Below are positions 32,626 to 45,400 of a stretch of DNA of 50,750 nucleotides, one piece after another. The notes under the pieces were generated by a model that did no database searches, was not told the origin of the DNA, and saw nothing but the letters and a program-made list of their open reading frames with translations. Numbering within the stretch: position 1 is the first letter of the stretch; each line of letters opens with the position of its first letter. Origin of the DNA: Paramarasmius palmivorus (taxonomy: Eukaryota > Basidiomycota > Agaricomycetes > Agaricales > Marasmiaceae); the NCBI GenBank assembly GCA_037176845.1, contig JAYKXP010000239.1:1-50750 (forward strand), in the 5' to 3' direction. The translations under genes and the position numbers were made by a program.

Positions 32626-33146
32626 TTTTGCTGGTGCATGTCGCAGGCATGCCCAATCCTTGATGTATGCTATCTTCCACACACGGTTCGTCCACGCATC
32701 TCTGATCAACTTCAAGTTGGAGAGTATATCGATACTATACCGATACTATCTCTGGGAACTGGTGAAATTGCACAAAACAAGTATGTGGTGTATGTTCAAT
32801 TCCTTTCCGCCGGGGAACTCAGTCTAGAGCAATTATAGCGCCTCAGATGGTTATAGCACCCATCTCGAGCTCCGCAAACTAAACCTTGACCTTTACGCCC
32901 ACTATAAAGGCATAGAGCACAACCGACTCAAACCCTCACGCATACTTTTGCATAGTCACAACTCTAGCAAACATTGATCTCGAGGGCCAGGGTGTGGCAT
33001 TGGTATTACAAATCAGTATTCTGCTTTTGATGTTCGTTGTTGATCCCTTACACTACCTATAGCCTTGGCTCAGCTTACTGCATTTATTCAGCCTCAGCGG
33101 GATATGGAACTCCCAAGATATTCCGTGCTTTCTGCGAGTGTGACAG
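32626..33146. other. Intergenic, no recognisable gene
   Basis: Overlapping short frames only, none conserved in the duplicated segment that starts near 33147. Confidence 0.35.
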
Positions 33147-33343
33147 CTTCCAGGTCATTTTCCACTGTTGGAACTTCTCGAAACATTCGGGATGGTCCAT
33201 TCGTTCCGAAATTGCATCAAAGAAATAAAGCGTGTATCTTCTCCATTTTTCACACCTTTTCACCGAAAAAGCCCTAACTTATCACATACATTCATATACA
33301 GTATAGCTAATTCGAGGTTACACACCCTCAGTGACGGCTACGA

Positions 33344-33818
33344 TTACTTGTTGTAATAGCAAATATAGTGGTCTCCACAGGGGTTACCATGAGCAATGCC
33401 ATAGTTGAATCTCCAGCGGTCTCTGTGGGTTTAGTAACTCGTATCAGCCACCCGCTCAAAAAGCATCCCGAATTCACAGTTAAACATACCCTTCATCGAC
33501 CATATCATCAGGATTTCCCCAGCTTTCATCGCCATGGCGTGAGCCCGCCTTGCCGATGTAACAGATGACTATAACAACAGCGTTCAGAATCTATGGAAAA
33601 CTTGGACGAGAAGGTAACGGTGACTCACAGTGTCCAGGACAAGCATTCGGGTGACCATCCGTGGACCCAAAGTTGAGCTTCCAGCGGTCACCTTGATCAA
33701 CGACGAGGTCGGGATTCCCGTAGGATACCTCGCGTTTGTTAAGGTTACTTTCGGTGGGGACACTGACAACGCCAATGGCGGCAGTGGTAAGAGCTAGGAA
33801 GAGAGTTGCGAATTGCAT
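33344..33818 (-). CDS. Small secreted two-repeat cysteine protein, copy B
   Basis: Paralogue of 26269-26742 with the same three-exon structure (33629-33818, 33490-33568, 33344-33422) and the same length, 115 aa. Signal peptide MQFATLFLALTTAAIGVVSV, Kex2-like KR, both 35-37 residue units and all four cysteines are kept. Most changes fall in the leader and propeptide; the mature part differs at few positions (YICY/FICY, DKSW/DESW). All splice sites are intact while surrounding non-coding DNA has accumulated indels, which suggests both copies are under selection. Confidence 0.82.
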
Positions 33819-33883
33819 GGTTGATTCGAGTTGAGAACTGAAGTAAGAGCAGATGCTGAGGTTTTCGGGCCAGAACTAAGGTG

Positions 33884-33891
33884 CTTTTATA
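33884..33891 (-). promoter_or_regulatory. TATA box of secreted-repeat gene B
   Basis: TATAAAAG on the minus strand, 66 bp before the ATG and matching copy A. Confidence 0.65.
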
Positions 33892-35391
33892 GATTTTAGG
33901 AGATTGCAAGCGCTGGTAGTCGGTACTGGCTATGCATTCGAAATTTGGCTAGTCCGTAGCAGGACTCGTAAAGCTGTTCTGTGGTAACGGGAGTCTCAAC
34001 AACTTTACACACATGCGTACTATGAAATACTTCTAACCGCAGATGACTGTTCGGATTCTCGAAACGTTTCACAAGTGGTTCTCGTATTTTTAGCGCCCTG
34101 GCAGAAGCTCGACGTAACTTGATTTTGAAATACTGGAGGAATATGGTGATGAACCGTTCATAAGAGGCTCGATGTCGAACCATACTTGGTACACTTGGCG
34201 AGATGTATTGAGCACTGGCTGTTCTCAACTCTTATATGCACATTCCAAACGACCTGAAGTTTTGGTTGTGCAAATTTATCACAGTCGCATTCTTGATGTT
34301 CTTCATTCCCATCACAGAAGCTCTGGTTGCAATCTGGTTGATCGTACACAACTTGCGCGCTCAGCAGACTCAAATCGGAATGTCATGTAGCGAGAGTCTC
34401 GGAGCTTGACCCCAAACTTGCATGCTTAGCGTATAGCGTTTAGCACCTATAAAGTTCAATGTAGCCTTTAGCTTCTAGGGTTGTAACCGCTCAACGCTGC
34501 ATCAACATCTTTTCGGTTGGAAGCCAGAGAAGTGGAAATCTTGAGCGCTCTGAAAACCGCGCAAATATCGATTGTTTGAGCACAGGCTGAGTAACGCCAC
34601 ATGCGATGAAACGAGTATCAGCTGAATTCTATCCACCACCAAAGGAATAATGAGCTATATTGCTCAAGATGATCAGCTTTTCTTCCTAACTGCATCTCAT
34701 CTCAGTTGATCTTAGTCATTGTATGCACCCGGTGAATGTACTTCCTATGAAAAGACGGTTTAACCAACCTGGGTTTAGAAGCATAATCCACCATATATCA
34801 TTTTCAAACACCCGAGAGGCCGCAAGGAGAACGCGGTAGTGGCCCATCTCCAGCTCTTCATGTTGTGCTATGCCGAAATGACCAGCGGGCGAGCCGCATA
34901 TCAATACTGTATTCTCTTCTTGTTTTCTGTTTGGAAATGCAGGCGCGATGAAGTGTTACTCGCCGACTAGGACACGCGGCTATGATCGACGAATTCGCAT
35001 GATGGTGGCGCTCAGTGTAAGGCGGCGTCCATGACAACGTCTGATAATGAAACGATTGGCTGTACGTGGTCCAGAGAGCGATACAATTATCAGTCGCCTG
35101 TCGAATTCTTGACTGGCACCGTCGTCGTTGTTTCCGGCGAGAAAAAAGTCATGAACGCTCCTTCGGGACCCATTGACCGCATCAGATGAGGGAACCAGCT
35201 TAAGTGCCCCAACAGTTCTTTCTTACATCTCCCAGCTATTCCGGTCGTCACCTATAAATCACTCTGGGCGGAAAAAATAATTAGTGGCGGCAATGGGAGT
35301 AATTAATGAGGGTAACATGAACATTACCAAAAGGCCCATATAAGCTTTATGAAGCCCTCAGTCATTTATTGTCCCGCTTCTGCGCTATCAA

Positions 35392-35697
35392 TTGCCTGTG
35401 GTGAATGTGTCAACAAAACTTGTTCACGGTAGAGTCTCCACCGCACGAATGGAGATCACTTCGCTTTCTAAACCGTTCAATGCGATACCCAAAGGTACAC
35501 GAAAGATAATAATGGATGTTGTTATGTCCGTGAAAAGCCCAGTGCCCACCGAGATAAAACGCCACGAGCTGAAGAATAGCACCACCGCAACAACCTCACG
35601 GAAGGTCCTTTCGTACTACAGTGCTGATGAGATGACTCCGATAGATTACTGGGAGCAGCTTGGTCAGGATAAATTTGGAATAAATACTAATCAATGA
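35392..35697 (+). CDS. Short frame shared by both duplicated segments, copy B
   Basis: A 101-codon frame opens at a TTG (PVVNVSTKLVHGRVS) and ends DYWEQLGQDKFGINTNQ. No ATG leads it, because the ATG of copy A is a TGA-containing context here. If coding, it is a 3' exon or a decayed gene. Indels relative to copy A keep the frame. Confidence 0.3.
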   Translation: MPVVNVSTKLVHGRVSTARMEITSLSKPFNAIPKGTRKIIMDVVMSVKSPVPTEIKRHELKNSTTATTSRKVLSYYSADEMTPIDYWEQLGQDKFGINTNQ

Positions 35698-36222
35698 TGG
35701 GCTCACGTCGCGGCGATCACAGTCCTGTACATGTTGCGAGATTCAGTAGTATTAGTAGGCTAACGACTAAATGAGATACTTGCCTGCCGACTCAGAAGAT
35801 TCAGAATGCTGGTCAAGGGGAATAGATCGATGTTAGATGAAGTAACGAATGTCCTCATTCAGAGTGACTGACTTATAAGTATATACTAAGTGTTGATAGG
35901 GGTAAATTGCTCGAAACAATCCCTGGTGCGATTAAAAACAGAAGTGCACTTCCGGCGTAACTAGAAAGTATCACAGAAGTAGGGATACTGGGGTATTGTG
36001 TTCAATTCGGATGGAACCTTGAGATGTTAGCGCCCAAAACTACCGTGACTTTCGGATAAACCCTCCGTTACCCGTGGACCTTGGTCCATACGCCAATGGA
36101 CTAATCCGCGTGATCGTGGAATGCTCGAAAATTTACTTGCTCGCTTATTCCACGCAATACATCCTTGTAACGTTCCTCACCATCTCAAGACTGACCCTGG
36201 GTATGAAGCATCGAGAGTCAAG

Positions 36223-37118
36223 ACGTTCGCGTCGGTCACCGTAGCGAATTCGGCAAGTTTTTCTACCAAATGGCCAGGTCCCTCAAACGATGGACGGAGA
36301 TTGTCAACCCATAAAAGGGAGAAAACCGGGTGAAATGAGGCGCTATTGAGATAGTTGGAATTCAAGTACGTTTCCGACACTAAATACGGAGAAGGTGCTG
36401 ATATGTATTCGCTAGTGACAGATACAGTACATTCGGACACTTTTCAGCAACATTACCAGAGATCCAAGTTCCTCGAACTTACTTAAAAGCATAAATATCA
36501 CAATTGCGACCTCACAGATACAATCTCATCGGGCCTTCACACAGTGGGCAGTCCTCAGGAATGCAACGTCAACCTGACTCCGTCTATCTTGTGTCGAATA
36601 CACAGGTGTAGGTTGGAGATGAATGATAGAGTTGAATGTAAAAGTCAGGGTGCGGGTTTGAGGAGTGTGTTGAGCTCAGTTTCAAGGACCCGCTGCATGC
36701 TGATCAATGATTGTAAGGCAAACGACTCACCATCTCAGCCCAGAAGAGATATCGAAATTTAGCAGTAACTAGTCTTTGGTCCAAGCTTAGATCGGCAGTC
36801 ATTTCCGTATTGGATGTGGTGTGTCCCGATGGTATCCAGTATCCATTGCACTTCCCCTTGAGTTCCTCTTGGGATAGCGCTCATTCCTATGCTGACCCTC
36901 GAATTCAAAGGTTGACGATATTAATAATACAATTCATTTAGACATGGTGCGAGGACTCTACTTGACTCAATAGCCTTCGATATTAATCTTCTTCGAAATC
37001 AGAGCCACAGCTATATAATGCCTGCCAGAGTAACGGATATAGAACCCCCAAGAAGCTACATTAAATGAACCCAGGTGAGTGGTTTGTACATCCCGTCCTG
37101 AGCCCGAACCTCAGGTTC
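36223..37118. other. Intergenic, no recognisable gene
   Basis: Short frames only; sequence leaves the duplicated segment and reaches the target site of the hAT-like element. Confidence 0.35.
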
Positions 37119-37126
37119 ACCGTTCT

Positions 37127-37984
37127 TAGGGATGCGCACCGTGCCGTCGACGGGCACGGCCGTCTACAAAGGAACCGTTGACGGTCGACGCAATTACCTA
37201 TCGACATCAGACCTCGCGGCTAAGCCGATTGAATTCCTGGGAATTTTATCAGTTTGAACAACTCAGATACTTGCACGGGACGGTTACGGTATTAATGAAT
37301 GAAAAATTTTTCTTCTCGGACAAAAAACCTTTTTTGGCTCAAGACGGACTGTGGGGGATCGATTTAGGCGGGCGGGCGGTAGGATTGATGTGCTCGGCAC
37401 CATCTAACGTACGTGAATTCCGTCAGTGCGGCGAAGCGTCGGTGAGCGCACTTACAACAAGATTAGTCACTAACATCCCACGAGAGCAACAGTAATGAGC
37501 TTTTTTGACAGTGAAAAGACACACAATATGGTTCACGCAGCAACCGTCGTTGCTTTCAATTTCAGCCTCGTATGTCCAAAAATGGACATCATTGTGGTTA
37601 AACTTTGCAGTCCCGCTGCTGTAAAACAGTGAGTTTCAGATCACGAAAGTCACAGCCAATGAAGATGGACTGACATTTTTCTTACCCAGGGGGGAAAGGT
37701 TTTGTTACAATGCCTGACAAGTGAGCCAACTCGACCTAACTTGGCACCCTTTCGGCTCAAGAAATGTCAGTAGCGCTTGTTTTAGCGCTCACTGACCCGT
37801 GTAAACCGTTTTTACATGACGCTTTTGCTTATACCGTTTTGTGGCGGGTTGACGGTAGCCACTAGGCCCGTGCCGTTAAAAATTCGGTTGAGATTCTTCT
37901 TCCAGATTCTCTTGACGGGACGGTCACGGCTACCGTTTGACGGCACCCGTCACCCGTGAGGAACGGGCACGGCGCGCATCCCTA
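37127..37984. mobile_element. Non-autonomous hAT-like transposon (858 bp)
   Basis: Terminal inverted repeats TAGGGATGCGCACCGTGCC (37127-37145) and its complement at 37966-37984 differ at one base. The 8-bp target duplication ACCGTTCT is perfect (37119-37126 and 37985-37992), the hAT signature. GGCACGG and CCGTTGACGG words repeat near the ends. The 105-codon frame inside (37178-37495) has no transposase motif. Confidence 0.88.
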
Positions 37985-37992
37985 ACCGTTCT

Positions 37993-39230
37993 GCCATATC
38001 GTGCAGCGCATGAACAACTCCAACCTTTCACGTATAACTTATTCAGATGGCTGAAGCCAATGTCTGGTTTCGCCACCGGAACCTGACAGATCATGTTATG
38101 TCACGAGCTCCCGGGCGATTTCTTTCAGCGTTGCATTACTCGCTTCTTGCTCCTCCGCCACTGTTCGGCTGAACCATGGTACAGATATATATGTGGAAGT
38201 ACATGGCGAGATGCGCCGTGCTGCTGGTCCATATCCCGACTTCCAGAAGCTGGCGTTCCTGATTGATGAAGGCCAATTATACACATACCAGCCAACCCCT
38301 TTGGAACGCAGAAATGGCACGAGGTTCAATTTGATCTCGTTGCCATTGGAGGAAGGAACACGAATTGATTGTCAGGTGTACGAGGATGACAGGTGCCATT
38401 TGGCTGGATTATATCGATTACATGGTGGACCCAGAGCCGAGTCTGAAGTCATTTGAGTTATCTGGAGGTACTATTTCTGGCGTCAGGCTGGCCTTCTCGT
38501 GGGTGCAGCTGGACTGCTAGCAGTGATCATAGCGCTGCCAGTATAGAATTGAGAGGGACGGAAGAAGAGAGTACAGTCGGAAAGAATCAGATTATCACTC
38601 GTGAGCATTCATTTTTCTTTGGTGTTGATGTAGCGCTCAGTTCTCAATGCAAGCCATTGCTTACCTGGTGGGGAACAGCAGCTCACATCCACGTCCCCAG
38701 GCGTCTTTGGGGTCGACTTTGTATCCAAGCCCACTTCATGTTGGAATGCCATGCTCGAGTCCTCCGCCGTATGCGAACTGTATACAAGGATCTGAGGGAA
38801 CTATGCATGCGCATTGTGTGTATCCCTAGTTCCGTGAGCGCTTCGTAAGTGTTGTGACTTAAATTTAAATCAATGTAGTGACCTGTCAGACTTAGTGTAC
38901 AATAACATGACAATCATACTATTCTATGCTGCGTGGCAATGTGAACGAGTCTGCGAATCGACTGACGATACGAATGTGATTTTAGTAAACGTCAAGGAAT
39001 ACTTTTCGGGTGGTGGTGCGTTCCCGTTTCGAAATTCGTCTGTCCGGGTGATGAAACGACCATAGATCATTGGGCGTCAAAGACTGGGCGGCGGGCGCTT
39101 CTATCAGTATTAATACGTTCTTGGGGATCGGGTAAAGCCGATCATCTCCCTCTGACTGCAACCACAACGTACCTTAGCACGAGGCTCGACAAGCCTTGCT
39201 TTCACGGTCAATCTCCTGTATGCCAAAGTC
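37993..39230. other. Intergenic with one possible exon
   Basis: On the plus strand a TTTCTTTCAG acceptor precedes an open stretch 38129-38456 that reads YVEVHGEMRRAAGPYPDF and LPLEEGTRIDCQVYEDD. It could be the last exon of an unrecognised gene, but no upstream exon was found. Nothing else is recognisable. Confidence 0.25.
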
Positions 39231-41601
39231 ATGGAAGTCAGTGTCTCTTCATCCTCTTCAAAACGACCCTCGAAGCGTCAGAAAACCGGAAATGAGGAGG
39301 CGAAATTCAGTACGTCGCTGTTATCGTTGAATCAGATGGTCCGTCCGACATCATTTCCAGTGAAGCACAGGAGGAATAGCTCTTACGGGAAACTAAGCAG
39401 GTTCATGGATATGCCATTGGATATTGTATACGCGGTATGTCGTGATTCATATGTTGTTCTGAGTCAGTACTAAGTATCATGGAACAAAGATCTGCGCCGC
39501 CCTAGATCCACGCGCTTTTGTCGCTCTGCTTTTCACGAATACGGTAGTTCGGCAAACGCTCACGTCTCCCCAAGGCACATTGATCTGGACTGCGATTCGC
39601 CAAGAGTATGACATTCCGGAACCTTTGCCCAATATGTCGGAATTGGAGTGGGCGATTCTGTTGGTTGGTCCGCCAATGTGTTCGGTACGTGTAAAAGTGC
39701 GTTTTCGGAAAAGTCGTAATATTAAGTTGTTGCAGTTGTGTCAAACCCAAGATCGTCGTAAAGTTCAACGCAACTGGTCACTGCGGGAGTGGATATGTGG
39801 GGGATGCCGCCTCACAAAGTGCGTCATTATTCTTCTCTTCCTTGACAGCACTAACTCAGCAACCACAGGGGAATCACTCGAGGAGGGATCGATATTGAAT
39901 ACTCTGCTGGAATGGCCATCCTTGTGAAGAATAGAACTCACCTTGGAGACACTGCTATACAGTTTGTCTGGTCGAGATGTGCGCAGAGTCACTCATGCTA
40001 CGCTCTCCCTAATTGACTTCTTTCAGCATATCGACCAGATAAACACGATTGTTTCTCGGATTCTGATATCGCCGGCTTCATGGCAGAACTCATGGCTTTT
40101 GGCTCCCCTGAACAGGCGAGTTCCTTCATCGAACGCCGCAAGCGAGATACAGTTGACCTGCGGAATGTAAGGTCCTTCGACACGTGCCTTACATCAAGGT
40201 GATTGCTGACAGTCCCATCGGATAGCATATCCGCCGTACAGTAAACTGGCTTAACAGTGAGAAATGGGAAACAAGAAACGAACTCGGTAGAGTCAGGGTT
40301 AAAGCGTAAGGATTCATCGCATGACCTTTACTTAGCTTAGATTTGATTCTCTTTTTACCAGTATAACCAATCGTATCAAAGACATGGGATATCCAGCAGA
40401 CGAAGCATCATCGGTAGCCAAGAAGTTCTGGGTCTGCAAAGTGCTGACTGACCGAGGTATGTATTCCTGATGCAGATCGTTGAGCTTTCTTGCTTACCAT
40501 CTCAAATTATCAATAGACTGGAGGAAAATTCAGCATGAAGTCATGAGACGGTTGTGTGATTTGAGGCGCCCTCGTATCGCTGACGATTCGCAACCCTTCG
40601 TAGCACGCCGTGAACTTGTTGCTCAGGGCTACCTGGATTACAAGCGGACTCTTGCTCCACGGGAATGGCTCGCGCTACCAAGCCACGAGACGATATGCCT
40701 ATTTCCTCCTATCATAGAGAAGCTCATCGAACCGGATTCCGTACAACTTTCTAAAGCCGACTTTATGGAACCAATCCGATCAATTCAGGACAAAGTACAA
40801 GAATGGATCCGTGACCAAGAACGCGACATTACTAAACAGGTGTTCAATCGTCTCGATCACCTTCGCACGGTCCTTCACAGAGTGCTACCAAGTTACGCTG
40901 TCGAGGACCTTTTGTTTAAGACGGACTTTCAACGCTTCGAAGAGCACTACCGCAACCTTGCTATTGCACAGATCGCTTGCATGCAATGCTATCCTCAAAG
41001 AGTGTGCACCACGGCTACAGTAGCCATGCGGCATTTAAATAACATCTCCTCATGTTGTAAAATGCGCTCTCAATTGGCAGAAAACTATGGTTCTCGGTCG
41101 TTCAATATCGAGTTCTCGGATGCAGCAGTGTCCCTTGTACAACTCTCTGGGTTGAACATCATGACGACCACGGCAGATGAAATGGATGAAAGAGGGGACT
41201 TTTTTAGATGTCTAACTTGTGCGGAGGGGGATAAAGAGCTTGGAAGAAGATGGTGCGTATGGACATGGAGAGATTGCGTATGTTGCTGTTTCACTCTATT
41301 CGCTTTATTTGCCCAATGTTGTCCTTAGGTCAAGTACCACGACTTCAATCAACACCCTGATGGGTCAAGATTTGAGATTCTGGCAGGCGAGGATATTCGA
41401 GAGGACGACAGAAAGTGCTGGACATGTTGCCACTGTAATGCGCACATCGAATCGCTTGTTACTAGAAGTGCTGTGAGAGAGCACTTGAAAGAGGCGTAAG
41501 TTCATCATCATGTCGAAAGCTCACTCCGCTGATAGATTTTTAGGCATTGGATATCCAACCCGAGAGTTCCGGTCGACTTTGCATTCGCTGGACGATACTA
41601 G
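39231..41601 (+). CDS. F-box domain protein
   Basis: Ten exons (39231-39434, 39490-39684, 39736-39818, 39860-39978, 40027-40166, 40226-40305, 40362-40456, 40517-41277, 41329-41495, 41544-41601) join in frame to 633 aa, all GT..AG. A basic Ser-rich N-terminus (SSSSKRPSKRQK) precedes an F-box at about 57-100 (LSRFMDMPLDIVYAICAALD, PRAFVALLFTNTVVR), the Skp1-binding part of an SCF ubiquitin ligase. The middle has a Cys-rich patch (CSLCQTQ and CGGCRLT) and long helices. The C-terminus has paired cysteines (CLTCAEGDK, CWTCCHCN), probably metal-binding. This layout is common in the expanded F-box families of agarics. Substrate unknown. The start is the first ATG of the open first exon. Confidence 0.8.
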
Positions 41602-42410
41602 AAATGGTTTGGTTGTGCTTGTACTATAGTTGCCCGAGCCTCAAGGCTGTTTGCTGCGTTGTCGAAATTTATACATAGCCTGAATGTCCATGTACTCTGT
41701 ATCGTTACTCGTTTATTTTCTGGATCCATCTTGTGTATATTGATCAGTTTTCAGCGGAAAAGGCAGAACGATTCGAGAACGATAGCTCAACTGAGTCGCC
41801 TCTTCAGGCCGGCAGGCATTTTGAGCGGCAATTCAGATACGAAATTACAATTACAATTACGCAGCGCTGGTCACATGATTTTTTTAATCGTTAGCCTCAT
41901 CTCTGATCATCATCATCTCACTCGCATCTCACAGAACTTTCACCCCGACCCATTCAAGCCTCTGAAGTTCAATTTTTTACGCACGGATATCTGAGCCTTT
42001 AACCAACTTCTTTGTAGAAGGATGATCATAAGAGCATTCAGGTCTCTGGCAGGTACGAATTCCACGCTGAAAGTTTTTTGGTGGTTCTCACAAAATTTGT
42101 GGAGGCAACATGCACCTTCAACGTTCCCTCGAATGAAATGAGCGTACTCAGAACATGGGGGAAGCTGCATTCACTATTGACGCTCGTTCAGGCTACACCG
42201 CCTCCTCCAACTAAATAAGTCCGGATTGATTATCAGCGCGGACTCTTCGCGCGCGGCCACGGCCAATCCTCGCTCGTCAGTAAATTGTATCGCTTTAATG
42301 TTTATGAATGCTGACAGCGAAAATCTAGGACGTTTATAACCCTCGAAAGACCTCCGACCAGTATCCGTGCCCCTCTCGCCTAGATACCAACTCATTTCCC
42401 CGGAATTCCA
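41602..42410. promoter_or_regulatory. Spacer and promoter of the reductase gene
   Basis: No gene is visible. GTTTATAACC near 42330 lies ~80 bp before the reductase ATG and may serve as TATA box. Confidence 0.35.
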
Positions 42411-45400
42411 ATGACGGTTCATCCAGACCTCGAAACCCACTACCAATTCCCAGATCTCATCCGCTTCCACTTGGAGCATAATCCCTCTAAGGCGTTATAT
42501 GCTTATCCATCGCACTCTACCCTTAAAGGCCCCGATACCACTCTCGAAAAGCCTCTTCCAGAATCTTACGACGAGATCAGCTATCTGGAGTTTTGCCGCG
42601 CTGTTCATCGCGCTGCTGACCTCGTACGGCCCTCTCCCTCATCAGATGGCCGAGACAGGGAGGTGGTTGCTTTGTTAGCGCATTCCGATACGCTTGTCTA
42701 TGATACAGCCATCATCGGTCTCATGACAGCCAATCTCACTCCACTACTAATCTCTCCACGAAACTCTCCCGCTGCAATCCTCAACCTGTTACAGAAAACA
42801 GGCTGTCACCGGATCCTCGTAACAAAAGGAACAATGAAGGAACTACTCGCTTCAGTTGACGAATTCGTCTCCTCCGAAGCACCCGATTTCTCTCTTGTTA
42901 TCGATGAAATCCCTTCGCTGAAGGCATTGTATCCGCACCTTGCAAAAGAAACGGAAGAACATCCCTTCAAGCTATACCCAGAGCTACCGAAGCCTTCCTT
43001 CGAGGACACAGCCCTATACATTCACTCTTCCGGCTCCACCGGATTTCCCAAGCCTATCCCCATCACACATCGTGGTATATGGGGTTACGCCAACTTGCCT
43101 CCTGGACGAGAACTACTTGCCCATACTCGACCTGCACGACTGGGAGGTCTAGCCATCCCTGCCTTCCACGCACTTGCGTTCATCCTGCAGCTCATCTACC
43201 CTTTGTTTTGCGGTTTTACCAGCACGTTGTTCACGCCCACAGTATGGGACCCGGAGAATGATATGCCGATTATGCCAACACCAGAGAACACACTAGATGC
43301 CATGGAGAGAACAGGAACTACGGCAACGATGATTTTCCCTACTTTCCTGCAGATATGGAGCAAGGAAGCAGAGAGCGTGAAGAGGTTGAGCAGGTATGAC
43401 TACGTGGTATTGACCGGAGGGCCGTTGGACAAGGAGAGCGGTACGTTCTGTTTGCGTTTCCCCTTCATCCTGCTGAGCCTCGCGTCTTCTAGGTGATATG
43501 CTCATAGCCAACTCTGTACGTTTACGCACAATCTACGGAGGTACCGAATTTGGTCAGATCAATCACCTACGACCTCGTCCCGGTGACGAAGACGACTGGA
43601 TGTGGATGGAATTCAACACCTCACGCGTGGGCGTACGATGGTCCGGCGCTGGGCAAGGCAGAGGCGAGATTGTTTTGCTGCATTCGGAAACGCATATTCC
43701 AGCTGTGTCTAATCTGCCTGATGACCTCTCAATGAAGTTCGAAGCGTCAGACGTAGAAGACGAGGACGTGAAAGGATGGGATGCAGGAAATGTGATTGTG
43801 CGAAGAGAGCGTACTAGCGGTGCATTGAAAGGATATTCGACCAGTGATGTGTGGGAGAGACATCCAACCAAACCGTTCGTTGTCATCGAATACTTTTGCT
43901 ATGAGACTGACCTCTTCGATCTGACAGTCACCTATACCGCCTCGTAGGCCGTGTCGACGATGTTCTCATTCATTCATCAGGAGAAAAGACTGTTCCTGGA
44001 CCTTTGGAAAAGATTATATTGGGGAGTCCATACGTGAAGGGTGTCGTCATCTTCGGGCACGGAAGAGCTCAGCCTGGTGTTTTAGTGGAACCTTTCGAGC
44101 ATGATAGGGCTTTAGGGGAGTTTAGGAATCTTATCTGGTACGTCGAGCCTTAGGTTTCCAGTCCCTTACTCAATCTATCCACGCATAGGCAAACCGTTGA
44201 TGCGGCTAACGCCATCGCGCCTGCCTTTTCCCGGATCTACAAAGAGATGATTATCACTACCTCACCTGACCGGCCACTTCCGCGAACCCCTAAAGATACG
44301 CTTATTAGGAAGCAGGCACTGAAGGTATACGAGCAGGATATCGATGAACTGTAAGTCCAAAGTCCTCATACTGCTTCGGTCTGCTCACACGTTCACAAGG
44401 TACGAAACTATTGAATCCAATGCCAACGGGCCATCTGGAGCCACTATCGAACCTCCTTCGTCGTGGTCCATCTCCGCCTTGGCCGAATGGATCATTACTC
44501 AAGCTCAGGATATCACCTCGAAATCCGAGCCTGGTCTCACCAGCGAAACAGACCTGTTCGATCGGGGCTTTGACTCGCTGAGTGCAACGATTCTGAGGCT
44601 ACGGTTAGTTTCGGCCTTGCGAGGTGCCTCCGGCGGGGAGAAGGCGATAGCGAAGATCAACCAAAACACGATTTACACCTACCGGACAGTCAGTGCACTT
44701 GCAGAGTTCATTATTGGTAGTCTTCACGGAGGAGACGAGGGAGATAGCGAGGAAAAGACAGTTCAGGAGCATGTAAAGCGGATAGAGGACATGGTGGCAA
44801 AGTACTCCGTCAAGCCTAGGTCATCTCCGTCGAAGTCTACCAAGAGATCCGATTCTGGAAAGCACGCTGTCCTCATCACTGGTACCACCGGCTCGTTAGG
44901 CTCCCAACTCCTATCTGATCTCCTAAATGACTCGCGCGTGGCTGCCGTTTATGCTCTGAATCGCAAGTCCCCTGGGGATATCATAGCCAGGCAAAAGGCC
45001 AGATTCGAAGACAAAGGCTTGGATAGTAACGTCATCGAAGAAGCTCTAGCACCCAATAAATCCGTCGTGAACGGTAACAAACACCTTCGGCTCGAGGAAC
45101 GACCTCGGTTGGTTTTCCTCCAAGGTACTTCACCTGATGATGTCGACGAAGACACCAAGAGCATCCTCCGTTCCGAGATAACGATCGTGATCCACAACGC
45201 CTGGAAGTTGGATTTTAACCTCCCATTAGAAGGTTTCGACACGTCCATCGCCGAGGTTGGCAAGCTCGTGTCGTTTGTTCAGAGTACCGGCGCAAAAATG
45301 CTTTTCACATCTTCGATAAGCACCGCCCATCGCTGGGTGAAAGAAGGTGGTATCGGCGCCTTCCCCGAGGAATGCCAGGAAGATGCGAGATACGCTGTTG

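Larger units (their letters stand above)
33147..36222 (+). repeat. Segmental duplication, copy B
   Basis: Direct repeat of 25970-29203, about 7.2 kb downstream, diverged by substitutions and small indels but collinear. Confidence 0.85.

Noticed and set aside
37178..37495. 105-codon frame as a transposase of the hAT-like element
   Set aside because: No hAT dimerisation or catalytic motif and far too short.
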